This document shows positions 37,255 through 45,217 of a DNA stretch of 64,000 bases, piece after piece. Below the pieces are notes generated by a model. The model ran no database searches. It was given only the letters and a program-made list of their open reading frames with translations, and was not told the DNA's origin. Both the position numbers and the translations under genes were made by a program. Source of the DNA: Rhodobacteraceae bacterium HLUCCA08 (GTDB taxonomy: Bacteria > Pseudomonadota > Alphaproteobacteria > Rhodobacterales > Rhodobacteraceae). The stretch is from contig LJSF01000043.1 of assembly GCA_001314655.1 (NCBI GenBank), positions 1 to 64,000 on the forward strand, in the 5' to 3' direction. Positions within the stretch are counted from its first letter, which is position 1, and every line of letters begins with the position of its first letter.

Positions 37255-38451
37255 TCAGGCCCCGATCGGTCGACGGCGCAGCCGGATCCTGGACCGGTCG
37301 CGGCACAGGGCATGCAGGAAACAGGTCCGCTCGGCGACGCGCATGATGTCGCGGGCCGTGGCATCGTCGCAATCGCTGTCCATGAACACATGGCTTTCGA
37401 CCGGATCGGCGGTTCCGCCCCGCCCGGTCCGGCCCGAGGCGCCGCCCGGGGTGAAATGCATGTCCTGAACCACGCGGTAGGCGTGCAGCGGGTGCTTGGC
37501 CATATGCGCGAAGCGGCCGATCTGGGTCATGAAGCAGAAGGCGACGCCGATGGCGAAATAGCTGGCCGGATCCGGGGCGATGGCACCGTCGCCGTCACGA
37601 TCATCGACCACGAATTCCCAGGACGACGAACTTTGGGCGAATTGTTCGCGCAGGCAATGATAGGTGCCATCGGCGCGCAGCCGGCACCGGGTGCGCAGGT
37701 GCAGCAGCTTCTTGCTGCCATCGAGCGTCGGGGCCGCGGGGGGCGCCGCGGCGATGCGTTCGGACATATCCTCTTCGGACAGCGTCTTTTCCGCCAGCAC
37801 CGGCGCGGCGTCGATCCCGGGCCGTGAAAGCCCGGCGATCGGATCGCCGGGATCGGGCAGCGCGTCCCCGGACAAGGCGGCCAGCGGATCGGGCGTGATC
37901 CGGCGGCCGTTATGGGTCAGGGTGAACAGGCTGATCTTTTCGTCGCGCACCAGCCCGTTGACCGGGGCCGCCGCGACCGCATCCATCAGCAGGTGATATA
38001 GTGCGTCGTCCTCTGCGTCGCTGTCGCAATCGAGCGAAACCTCGGGCGGCAGGGCGCCGGAAATCATCGTGCCCTTCGGAAAGGACCCGTCGCGGTAATA
38101 GAAGTTCTCGAGCACCAGGACAGGGTCGGTCAGGGTGATGCCGCGCGCGGCCGCCAAGGCCAGAAGTTCGGTCATGATCGCACCCGCCATGCCGACCGCC
38201 ACGTAGCTGAGCGGGTTGGGCGCCGCATCGAACCCGTTCAGGTGCTTGCCCTCGTCCGAGGCGAACCGCCAGGCGCGCCCGCTGCGGCCTGACAGGGTGA
38301 CGCCCTCTTTCTGGACCCCGTGCAAGGACCGGATCCAGGCGCGCACCGATTGACCGTGACGATCTTGGGGGGGTGTCAGTCCGGCCTCGGACAGGTCGTT
38401 CACTGCATGGATCAGCGGGGCGTTCAGGTCGTCGAGTGTCATGTCCGTCAT
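37255..38451 (-). CDS. Tandem OsmC-like protein
   Basis: This 398-residue protein appears to contain two OsmC/Ohr-type domains. The first (about 50-180) has FDAAPNPLSYVAVGMAGAIM, the segment that carries the OsmC core helix. The second (about 250-385) has PASYFAIGVAFCFMTQIGRF and ends near DIMRVAERTCFLHALCRD. The linker is Ala/Pro-rich. Single-domain OsmC proteins are thiol peroxidases with two cysteines; the first domain here lacks the obvious first cysteine, so activity is uncertain. It is on the opposite strand to its neighbours, downstream of the second TauE gene. Duplicated OsmC proteins are unusual. Confidence 0.65.
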   Translation of the reverse strand: MTDMTLDDLNAPLIHAVNDLSEAGLTPPQDRHGQSVRAWIRSLHGVQKEGVTLSGRSGRAWRFASDEGKHLNGFDAAPNPLSYVAVGMAGAIMTELLALAAARGITLTDPVLVLENFYYRDGSFPKGTMISGALPPEVSLDCDSDAEDDALYHLLMDAVAAAPVNGLVRDEKISLFTLTHNGRRITPDPLAALSGDALPDPGDPIAGLSRPGIDAAPVLAEKTLSEEDMSERIAAAPPAAPTLDGSKKLLHLRTRCRLRADGTYHCLREQFAQSSSSWEFVVDDRDGDGAIAPDPASYFAIGVAFCFMTQIGRFAHMAKHPLHAYRVVQDMHFTPGGASGRTGRGGTADPVESHVFMDSDCDDATARDIMRVAERTCFLHALCRDRSRIRLRRRPIGA

Positions 38452-38465
38452 GGGGCCACCTTCGA

Positions 38466-39230
38466 TCAGCCGCGGATCGCGAGATACAGGAAATTCAGCC
38501 CACCAAGGGCGGCCATCAGGTCGACCAGAAGCCCGTGATGGGTGATCGAGATGCGCCGCAGGATGGTGCGGCCGATGTAGTTGCCGGGGATCATGATCAG
38601 CCCGACCAGGACCCCCAGAAGCACGTATTGCGGATTCATCAGGTCGACGCCGGTAAAGACGCCGATGCGAATCGCATTGGTCGACAGCGAAATGCCGGCC
38701 ATGGTGGCGACGAAGGCTTCCTTGAACAGGCCGTAACCCAGCAGGAACGGGCTGAGGATCGTCGCCGATCCGATCGAGGCGCCGGCGAAGAAGCCGTAGA
38801 CCGCCCCGGCACCGGCCAGCAGCCCGGTGCCCGCCCGGATCGAGCGTGCCGCGGCCCAGTGCCGCAGCGGGATCATCGTGAAGATGATGACCGCCAGAAC
38901 GGTGGCCAGGACCCGGACCGGCAGGATCGCGTAGATGTAGCCGGTCATGATGATGAACGGGGTCGCGGCCAGGATCACGGTCAGGAAGGCGCGCCAGTCG
39001 AACCATTTCAGGTAGATCAGGCTGCGGCTGCCATGGCTGAAGATCAACGCGATGCTCATTACCGGGACCGAGGCGCGCACGCCGATCAGCAGTGCCAGGG
39101 TCGCGGTCATCAGCAGGCCACCGGCCAGGCCGATCGCCCCGTGAATCGAGGAGGTTATGATCGCGGCGATGGCGATGGCGACAAGCGTGGCCAATCCGAA
39201 ATCGTCGATGAGCGCCTGGAATTCCGCCAC
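38466..39230 (-). CDS. TauE/SafE-family exporter (second copy)
   Basis: This membrane protein has about eight helices (SSIHGAIGLAGGLLMTATLA near the start; YGFFAGASIGSATILSPFLL in the second half), as in TauE/SafE exporters. The GTG at 39230 gives 254 residues; an upstream ATG at 39323 would place the start codon inside the operator-like site and add 31 hydrophilic residues, so it is less likely. It is divergent from suyA-like and suyB-like genes, and a sulfite exporter next to a sulfo-lyase is a known arrangement (SuyZ-type). Confidence 0.85.
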   Translation of the reverse strand: MAEFQALIDDFGLATLVAIAIAAIITSSIHGAIGLAGGLLMTATLALLIGVRASVPVMSIALIFSHGSRSLIYLKWFDWRAFLTVILAATPFIIMTGYIYAILPVRVLATVLAVIIFTMIPLRHWAAARSIRAGTGLLAGAGAVYGFFAGASIGSATILSPFLLGYGLFKEAFVATMAGISLSTNAIRIGVFTGVDLMNPQYVLLGVLVGLIMIPGNYIGRTILRRISITHHGLLVDLMAALGGLNFLYLAIRG

Positions 39231-39309
39231 TTGCGGCCGTCCTTTCCCGTCTCTCGAAGGCGCTGCCACCGCGAAATCGCGCAGGACCTTCGGTAGAGAT
39301 TGCCAAATA

Positions 39310-39329
39310 TGTATTACCGTCATACAAAA
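39310..39329. promoter_or_regulatory. GntR operator-like site 2
   Basis: TGTATTACCGTCATACAAAA matches the site at 28176-28195 in 18 of 20 positions and has TGTAT/ATACA outer arms. It lies in the gap between the divergent TauE-like and suyA-like genes, so one site could control both. Confidence 0.7.
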
Positions 39330-39439
39330 GAGGTCAAGGCTCCATGCGCGCTGAGTCTTTTCGGCCCGATCGGGCCTCCGGTGAAGAAACGACTTGGCGC
39401 AGCACTTGGACCGGACAGGGGAACTGGGAGGAAAACCGC

Positions 39440-39730
39440 ATGACCGAAATCCCGCATCTTCTTGTGCATGAACACGCGGACAACGTTGGCGTCGTCGTCG
39501 TCGAGGGGCTGACGGCCGGCACCGACATGCTGTGCTGCGTGACGCACGACAATTCGACCTTCCGGCTGACGGCCGGGGCGGATGTGCCGATCGGCCACAA
39601 GATCGCGCTGAAGGACCTGGGGGCCGGGGATACCGCGATCAAGTATGGCGAAGATATCGGCAAGATCGTCGCGGACATCCCCAAGGGCGGGCATGTCCAC
39701 ACCCACAACCTCAAGACCAAGCGCTGGTAA
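39440..39730 (+). CDS. suyA: UxaA/SuyA-type lyase small subunit (SAF domain)
   Basis: This 96-residue SAF-domain protein matches the small subunit of split UxaA-family lyases, such as (2R)-3-sulfolactate sulfo-lyase SuyA. VHEHADNVGVVVVEGLTAG and GHKIALKDLGAGD are typical, and HVHTHNLKTKRW closes it. GGAGG precedes the ATG. It is followed 12 bases later by the large subunit. SuyAB splits sulfolactate into pyruvate and sulfite; altronate dehydratase is a single fused protein, so the split form favours SuyAB or a related lyase. Confidence 0.75.
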   Translation: MTEIPHLLVHEHADNVGVVVVEGLTAGTDMLCCVTHDNSTFRLTAGADVPIGHKIALKDLGAGDTAIKYGEDIGKIVADIPKGGHVHTHNLKTKRW

Positions 39731-39742
39731 GGAGACGGTCGG

Positions 39743-40924
39743 ATGGCATCGAAATACTCGAACATGACGGTCAGGGCCTATCGCCGGGAAAACGGGCGCG
39801 TCGGCGTGCGCAATCACGTGGTGATCCTGCCGGTCGACGACATCTCGAACGCGGCCTGCGAGGCGGTGGCGAACAACGTCAAGGGCACGCTGGCGATCCC
39901 GCATGCCTATGGCCGGCTGCAATTCGGCGAAGACCTGGACCTGCATTTCCGCACCATGATCGGCACCGGCGCCAACCCCAATGTCGCCGCGGTGGTGGTG
40001 ATCGGGATCGAACCGGGCTGGACCCGCAAGATCGCCGACGGCATCCGCGAAACCGGCAAGCCGGTGGCGGAATTCTCGATCGAACAGAACGGCGATTTCG
40101 AAACGATCCGCGCGGCAAGCTGGGCGGCCAAGGACTTTGTCCACCGCACCAGCGAATACCAGCGCGAGGAATGTTCGGTCTCCGAGCTTTGGATTTCCAC
40201 CAAATGCGGCGAAAGCGATACCACGACCGGGCTCGGGTCCTGTCCGACGGTCGGCAACATGTATGACAAGCTGCTGCCCGAGGGGATCACCGGGTTCTTC
40301 GGTGAAACCTCTGAAATCACCGGCGCCGAGCATATCTGCAAGGCCCGCGCGATCAACGAAGAGGTCGGCGAGCGCTGGTACAAGATGTGGAAGGCCTACC
40401 AGGACGACGTGATCTTTGCCCACCAGACCGACGATCTGTCCGACAGCCAGCCGACCAAGGGCAATATCGAAGGCGGATTGACCACGATCGAGGAAAAGGC
40501 GCTGGGCAACCTCGAAAAGATCGGGCGGAGCGCGACATACATCGACATCCTCGGGCCGGCGGAAAGGCCGAATTCGGGCGCCGGCCTCTATTTCATGGAT
40601 TCGTCCTCGGCGGCGGCGGAATGCGTGACGCTGATGGCGGCGGGCGGCGCGGTGATCCACACCTTTCCCACGGGGCAAGGCAACGTGGTCGGCAACCCGA
40701 TCGTGCCGGTGATCAAGATCTCGGCCAACCCGCGGACGGTGCGGACCATGGGCGAACATGTCGACGTGGACGTGAGCGGTATCCTGCGCCGCGAAATGAC
40801 CATCGACCAGGCCGGCGAGGCGCTGATCGACATGATCCGCCGCACCGCCAACGGACGCAACACGGCGGCCGAGGCATTGGGGCACCGGGAGTTTTCGATG
40901 ACCAAGTTGTATCGCAGCGCATAG
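39743..40924 (+). CDS. suyB: UxaA/SuyB-type lyase large subunit, probable sulfolactate sulfo-lyase
   Basis: This 393-residue protein is the large subunit of a UxaA-family lyase and reads very like known Suy[72 protein letters not shown] and MDSSSAAAE. Cysteines in EECSVSELW and STKCGES may bind the catalytic metal. If it is SuyB, the pair releases sulfite from (R)-sulfolactate, which fits the adjoining TauE exporter. The family also contains altronate and galactarate dehydratases, so the substrate needs testing. Confidence 0.75.
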   Translation: MASKYSNMTVRAYRRENGRVGVRNHVVILPVDDISNAACEAVANNVKGTLAIPHAYGRLQFGEDLDLHFRTMIGTGANPNVAAVVVIGIEPGWTRKIADGIRETGKPVAEFSIEQNGDFETIRAASWAAKDFVHRTSEYQREECSVSELWISTKCGESDTTTGLGSCPTVGNMYDKLLPEGITGFFGETSEITGAEHICKARAINEEVGERWYKMWKAYQDDVIFAHQTDDLSDSQPTKGNIEGGLTTIEEKALGNLEKIGRSATYIDILGPAERPNSGAGLYFMDSSSAAAECVTLMAAGGAVIHTFPTGQGNVVGNPIVPVIKISANPRTVRTMGEHVDVDVSGILRREMTIDQAGEALIDMIRRTANGRNTAAEALGHREFSMTKLYRSA

Positions 40925-40929
40925 CCCGA

Positions 40930-40976
40930 AAGGCCCGGGACAAGTCGCCGCGAAATCCGGCGGACCCCCGGGCCTT
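40930..40976 (+). other. Long stem-loop after suyB
   Basis: A 10-bp stem (40930-40939 with 40967-40976) encloses a smaller hairpin. No T-run follows. It may limit read-through into the next gene or protect the upstream mRNA. Confidence 0.5.
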
Positions 40977-40995
40977 CCGGAACTCGACGAATGCG

Positions 40996-41009
40996 TGCAA
41001 TCGATTTCC
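40996..41009. promoter_or_regulatory. Partial LacI-type operator-like site
   Basis: TGCAATCGATTTCC keeps the left half and centre of the TGCAATCGATTGCA sequence found elsewhere in the island, just before the gene at 41021. The right half is degenerate, so it may be chance. Confidence 0.3.
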
Positions 41010-41020
41010 GAGAGGGTGCG

Positions 41021-42616
41021 ATGAAAGACCCGGATTTCATCATCGCCGGGGCCGGTCACAACAGCCTGATCACCGCCTGCTACCTGTCGGCGGCGGGCTA
41101 TCGGTGCCGTGTCCTCGATGCGCGCGGCATCCCCGGCGGCGGCTGCGCGACCGAAGAGATCCTGGGGCCGGGCTATGCCATCGACACCTGTTCGACCGGC
41201 CACACCCTGATCCTGCAGAACCCGCTGATCCGGCTGGACGAGCTGGGCCTGGTGAAGGCGCACGGCCTGTCCTATCTCGAACCCGACCCGGTCGCCCATG
41301 TCGGCTTTCCCGATGGCGAACAGGTCACGATGTTTCTGGATCGGGACAAGACCCTGGCCGAGATCGCGCGGTTTTCCGACGCCGATGCCCGCAGCTATGC
41401 CCGCCTGCTGGAGGAATTCGACGAGTTGCGTCCGCTTCTGGGCCGGGCACGCGGCGCGCCGGTCGGACAGGGGCCGTCGCTGAAGGCTCTGCTGGCCGAT
41501 CATCCGCGCGGCAATGTCTGGACCCGGCGCATGGCGATGAGCGCCCGAGACGTGATCCTGCGCGAATTCGAGGAACGGCACATCCGCGCCTTCATGGGCT
41601 GGATGGCGTTCCAGACCGCGGTGCCGATCGATCAGGCCGGCACCGGTCTGTTGCCCTATCAGATCATCGCCGGCCGTCAGGCGCGCAGCTGGTCGATCCC
41701 GAAGGGTGGATCGGGGCGGCTGACCGATGCGCTTGTCGGCTATCTGACCGACAAGGGGGCCGAGATCGAATGCGGCGCCCATATCGACCGGCTGATCGTC
41801 GAGGGCGGGCGCTGTGTCGGCGTCGTCACCCGCGACGGCCGCGAACACCGCGCCACGGCCGGCGTGGTTTCGACGATCCATGTCAAGCACCTGCTGGACA
41901 TGGCCCCGGCCGAGCTTTGGCCCGAAGAGTTCCGCTATGGCGTCGACACCTACAATGTCGGCGTGCCGTTCTTCGCCAGCTATCTGGCGACGACCGCGCC
42001 GCCGGTTTTCGAGACACCGAATGGCCCGGTCACGGCGGTATCGGCAGGCTTCGCCGGCTGGTTCGAGGACCTGGTGCGGTCCGGCCAGGATATCTACAAC
42101 GGCACCCTGTCCGAGGAGATCAACTGGCTGCTGGTGGCGACGCCGAGCCTGGCCGATCCGTCCCGCGCGCCCGCGGGGCATCACACGGTCAAGGTCCTGA
42201 CCCATACGATCCACGACCTGCCGGGCGCGGGTCCGGCGGGCTGGGCCGCGCGCAAGGAGGCCTTTGCCGACAGGCTGATCGACACCATCCGCCGTTTCTG
42301 CCCCGGGTTCACCGATGAGGTGATCCTGGCACGGCTGACCAAGTCGCCGGTGGATATCGCGGCGGCCAATCCGCACATGATCGACGGCGCCCCCCATGGC
42401 GGCGACCGGTCGATCACCTATGCCGGGGACCAGCGCCCGACGCCGGGCTGGGCGGCGCACCGGATGCCGATCCCGGGCCTGTGGCAGACCGGCGGAACCA
42501 CCCATCCCGGCGGCTCGATCACCGGTTATCCGGGGCGCAACGCAGCCATGGTCGTGCTGTCGGACATGGGCCGCGACCCGGCCGAGGTCATGCAGATCCA
42601 GGGGAGGACGACATGA
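41021..42616 (+). CDS. Phytoene-desaturase-like FAD oxidoreductase
   Basis: This 531-residue flavoprotein of the CrtI/NAD(P)-binding amine-oxidase type has an N-terminal Rossmann motif DFIIAGAGHNSLITACYLSA, PGGGCATEEILGPGY after it, and a C-terminal GTTHPGGSITGYPGRNAA segment that closes the FAD site. The ATG at 41021 is preceded by GGGTG. The glycine pattern GAGHNS is typical of the non-carotenoid members (retinol saturase and PYROXD2-like). No carotenoid genes are nearby, so it more likely oxidises or isomerises an intermediate of the island's pathway. It overlaps the next gene by four bases. Confidence 0.83.
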   Translation: MKDPDFIIAGAGHNSLITACYLSAAGYRCRVLDARGIPGGGCATEEILGPGYAIDTCSTGHTLILQNPLIRLDELGLVKAHGLSYLEPDPVAHVGFPDGEQVTMFLDRDKTLAEIARFSDADARSYARLLEEFDELRPLLGRARGAPVGQGPSLKALLADHPRGNVWTRRMAMSARDVILREFEERHIRAFMGWMAFQTAVPIDQAGTGLLPYQIIAGRQARSWSIPKGGSGRLTDALVGYLTDKGAEIECGAHIDRLIVEGGRCVGVVTRDGREHRATAGVVSTIHVKHLLDMAPAELWPEEFRYGVDTYNVGVPFFASYLATTAPPVFETPNGPVTAVSAGFAGWFEDLVRSGQDIYNGTLSEEINWLLVATPSLADPSRAPAGHHTVKVLTHTIHDLPGAGPAGWAARKEAFADRLIDTIRRFCPGFTDEVILARLTKSPVDIAAANPHMIDGAPHGGDRSITYAGDQRPTPGWAAHRMPIPGLWQTGGTTHPGGSITGYPGRNAAMVVLSDMGRDPAEVMQIQGRTT

Positions 42617-43899
42617 GGGATTTCACATCGCCGGAATGGGAAGAGACCCGCAAGCGGCTCGATCATGGCCAGACCTTCGCGCGGATGCGCAACACGCCCT
42701 ATTACCGTGACGCGGTCTATCCGCAGTTCAGCCGGGCCGAATACGACCGCCGGTTCGCCGCCCTGCGCGCCAAGATGGCCGATCACGACCTGGATGTCGT
42801 GATCTGCCCCGGCGGCCCCAGCCACTGGAGCTGGAGCGGCGGCATGGGCTGGTTGTCGGGCCATTGGGAATGGCATTGCAGCGCGGTCTATGTGGTGGTC
42901 CCGCGCGCGGGCGAACCGACGCTGATCTACGGCATGGGCGGCACCCATATCGAGGCGGTGCGGCGCGAGGTCGCCGTGGCGATCAGCGACGTGCGGTCCA
43001 GCCGCAACGGGCTGTTCGCCGAGGTGATGGCCGAAAGGATCACCGAAGCGGGCGCTGAAAAGGGGCGGATCGGGCTGCTGGAGCTGGATCCGCGGCACAA
43101 GGATTACATGCCCGCCAACCAGTATCTGCGCCTGAAAGACCTGCTGCCCGGCGCCGAGATCGTGTTCACCGAAGGCTTCATGCACGAGCTTGTCGTGGTG
43201 AAAAGCGACGAAGAGCTGGACTGCGTGCGCCATGCCGGGCGGCTGTGCACCAATGCGATGCAGGCAATCGCGGACCGCGCGCGTCCCGGCGTGACGGAAC
43301 AGGACCTGCGCGCCGCCGCCGGGGCCGCGATCCTGGACAGGGGCGGGGACATCGATTTCCTGATCATCGGCTCGACGCCGATGGACGATCCGGCCATGGT
43401 CTTTGGCAATCCGCGCCCGTCGCTGCGCGAATTGTCGACCGGCGACATCATCATCATGGAGCTTGCCGCGGGCTATCGCGGCTATTCCGCCCAGATCGGC
43501 CAACCGATCTGCCTGGGCGCCCCGCCCGAGGCGGTCCAGCGGTTCTGGGACGAGATCGCCAAACCCGGCTACGAACGTGTCACCGCCGCCATCGAACCGG
43601 GCCGGCCGGTGTCGGACATGGTCGAAGCGGCGGGGTTCTTTCGCGCCAATGGCTGCCAGTCGCGGCCGATCGTGACCCACGGGATCGACTTTGTCTCGGA
43701 CGGGCCGCACGCCTTTATCGGCGGCGCCAAGACCCACGATTGCGACGCGATCCTGAAGCCCGGCATGGTCCTGATGCCCGAGCCCAATCCGATCACCGCG
43801 GACGGGCTGCTGGGCATGTTCGTGGGCCATACCTTCATCGTCACCGAACACGGGCGCGACTGTGTCGATGACTGGCCGCTGGAGCTGACCGTGGTCTGA
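42613..43899 (+). CDS. M24 (creatinase/aminopeptidase P-fold) protein lacking metal ligands
   Basis: This 428-residue protein has the creatinase N-domain (about 40-195) and the pita-bread M24 domain (about 205-428). The usual five metal ligands D, D, H, E, E are mostly changed: the first Asp is Glu283 (IMELAAGYRGYSAQIG), the second is Gln294, the last Glu is replaced by His406, and only Glu390 (MPEPN) is clear. It is therefore unlikely to be a di-metal aminopeptidase and may be a metal-free lyase or hydrolase, as creatinase is, or use another metal set, as the DMSP lyase DddP does. GGGGAGG precedes the ATG, which overlaps the previous stop. Confidence 0.83.
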   Translation: MRDFTSPEWEETRKRLDHGQTFARMRNTPYYRDAVYPQFSRAEYDRRFAALRAKMADHDLDVVICPGGPSHWSWSGGMGWLSGHWEWHCSAVYVVVPRAGEPTLIYGMGGTHIEAVRREVAVAISDVRSSRNGLFAEVMAERITEAGAEKGRIGLLELDPRHKDYMPANQYLRLKDLLPGAEIVFTEGFMHELVVVKSDEELDCVRHAGRLCTNAMQAIADRARPGVTEQDLRAAAGAAILDRGGDIDFLIIGSTPMDDPAMVFGNPRPSLRELSTGDIIIMELAAGYRGYSAQIGQPICLGAPPEAVQRFWDEIAKPGYERVTAAIEPGRPVSDMVEAAGFFRANGCQSRPIVTHGIDFVSDGPHAFIGGAKTHDCDAILKPGMVLMPEPNPITADGLLGMFVGHTFIVTEHGRDCVDDWPLELTVV

Positions 43900-45039
43900 T
43901 CACGCCAGCTTTTCGGCCAACCAGGCGAAGGCGGCCGGTGCCCATTCCGGCTGGTGCTCGAACGCGCAATGGCCCGAGCCCTTGTAGACACGGGCGCTGC
44001 GGGTCCCCACCGGCCCGTTTTCCAGCATGTAATAGATGTTGCCGATCGGGGCGAGGTGGTCGTCCGAGCCGTTGATCATCAGGACCGGCATGGTGATTCG
44101 GTCGACCAGGCCCAAGGAAGACAGCGCCCAGCCGTCATAGATGCCGTTTTCCTTTTCCACCGACCATTCGGGGAACGAGGGCGGGCCGTCCGGCGCACCG
44201 AATCGGAAACCCGCACGGCGATTCCTGGCGGTGACGAAATCGGCCATTTCGGCGTCGGTCATCCGGTAGCCGAAGGGGTGCCCGGCCACGGCGACGACCG
44301 CCTTGACCTTGTCCGGTGCGGTGCCGGCCAATTGCATCACCGAATAGCCGCCCCGACTGATCCCGAAGGCGCCGACCCGGTCGGCATCCACCTCGGGCCG
44401 GGCCCTCAGCGCGTCGATCGCCGCGACCCAGGCCTTGACGCTATCGGGCTCCCACGGGAAGGGGTTCTCGCCGGTGCCGGGGGCGTCCATCACCAGCGAC
44501 GAAAGCCCGGCGTCCAGCGCCATTTCGGCGGCCCAGCCACGGTCCTCCTTGAACACGTCAGAGCCGCACATGATCAGGATGGCGGGCCCCGGTTCGGCAC
44601 TGGTCGGGGCCCGGAAATGGGCCCGGAATGTCTTGCCATCACACGGAATATCAAGAACTTCCATCGGCGGGTCCAGATGCGCGGCGGCCTTGCGATAGGC
44701 CCGGGCGCAATCGGCGCTGATACGCGCCTTGGTCGGGGTGATCTCGGCCGGGAAGCGGCCGATCGCGTAATAGGTCTTGGCCTGCAGGTAAGCACGACGG
44801 GCCGCGGCGTGATCGCCCTGGTCGGTCAGCGCATCGCCGGCATCCTCGTGCCGGCGCCCGGCGGCCTGCCAGACCGGCACCCACTTGTCCTCGGTGGTGC
44901 CTTCGAGGCCGGCGACGATCCCGATCAGCTCGTCCAGGTCGTCGATCATGGTCAGCCAGCGCCGGTAGAATCCACCCTTCGCGACGACGAAAGGATCCTC
45001 GTCGGCTCGGTGTTCCAGGTTCGCGAGTGTCGTGGGCAT
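43900..45039 (-). CDS. Alpha/beta hydrolase with helical N-terminal domain
   Basis: This 379-residue hydrolase has an N-terminal helical region (about 20-125) and an alpha/beta hydrolase core from about 130. The nucleophile elbow is GISRGGY (Ser228), the acid is in NGSDDHLAP and His in GSGHCAFEH. The layout resembles FrsA-like esterases and 2,6-dihydropseudooxynicotine hydrolase, a C-C bond hydrolase. The ATG at 45039 removes a long upstream extension with no family match. It ends immediately at the stop of the M24 gene (convergent) and faces the dipeptide-type binding protein across a gap with a perfect operator-like palindrome. Confidence 0.83.
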   Translation of the reverse strand: MPTTLANLEHRADEDPFVVAKGGFYRRWLTMIDDLDELIGIVAGLEGTTEDKWVPVWQAAGRRHEDAGDALTDQGDHAAARRAYLQAKTYYAIGRFPAEITPTKARISADCARAYRKAAAHLDPPMEVLDIPCDGKTFRAHFRAPTSAEPGPAILIMCGSDVFKEDRGWAAEMALDAGLSSLVMDAPGTGENPFPWEPDSVKAWVAAIDALRARPEVDADRVGAFGISRGGYSVMQLAGTAPDKVKAVVAVAGHPFGYRMTDAEMADFVTARNRRAGFRFGAPDGPPSFPEWSVEKENGIYDGWALSSLGLVDRITMPVLMINGSDDHLAPIGNIYYMLENGPVGTRSARVYKGSGHCAFEHQPEWAPAAFAWLAEKLA

Positions 45040-45104
45040 TTCAAGCTCCGGTACATTTGATGAAAGAGGGCATGGACAGATCAATAGCGACACGCTAACG
45101 TCAA

Positions 45105-45118
45105 CGCAATCGATTGCA
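45105..45118. promoter_or_regulatory. LacI-type operator-like site B
   Basis: CGCAATCGATTGCA contains the perfect 12-bp palindrome GCAATCGATTGC (45106-45117). It is between the divergent hydrolase (start 45039) and binding-protein (start 45218) genes. Matching sequences lie at 31587 and 53570. Confidence 0.65.
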
Positions 45119-45217
45119 CATACCTTGATCAAATCGAGGGTGTGGGAGGCACCTCCGAGCAGCGTCAAGGCGATTGAAATGGGCCGGAGGAACGGCCCGA
45201 ACTGGGAGGAGAAAACG

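Noticed and set aside
39440-40924. Altronate dehydratase (uxaA) as the name of the split lyase
   Set aside because: Altronate dehydratase is usually one fused chain and sits with hexuronate genes, which are absent. The split form and the TauE neighbour fit SuyAB better, though the family is shared.
39320-42505. A 1061-codon open frame on the minus strand, antisense to suyA, suyB and the CrtI-like gene
   Set aside because: It mirrors three clear family genes on the plus strand. Its composition is Arg/His/Asp-rich, as expected when GC-rich genes are read backwards, and it has no family features.
41021-42616. Carotenoid phytoene desaturase
   Set aside because: The sequence belongs to the CrtI-like superfamily, but no other carotenoid gene is nearby and the N-terminal GAGHNS pattern is that of other members.
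29326-43899. A creatinine-to-creatine-to-sarcosine pathway from the creatininase-family and M24 genes
   Set aside because: The two genes are 12 kb apart. The M24 protein does not resemble creatinase beyond the fold, and sarcosine oxidase genes are absent.
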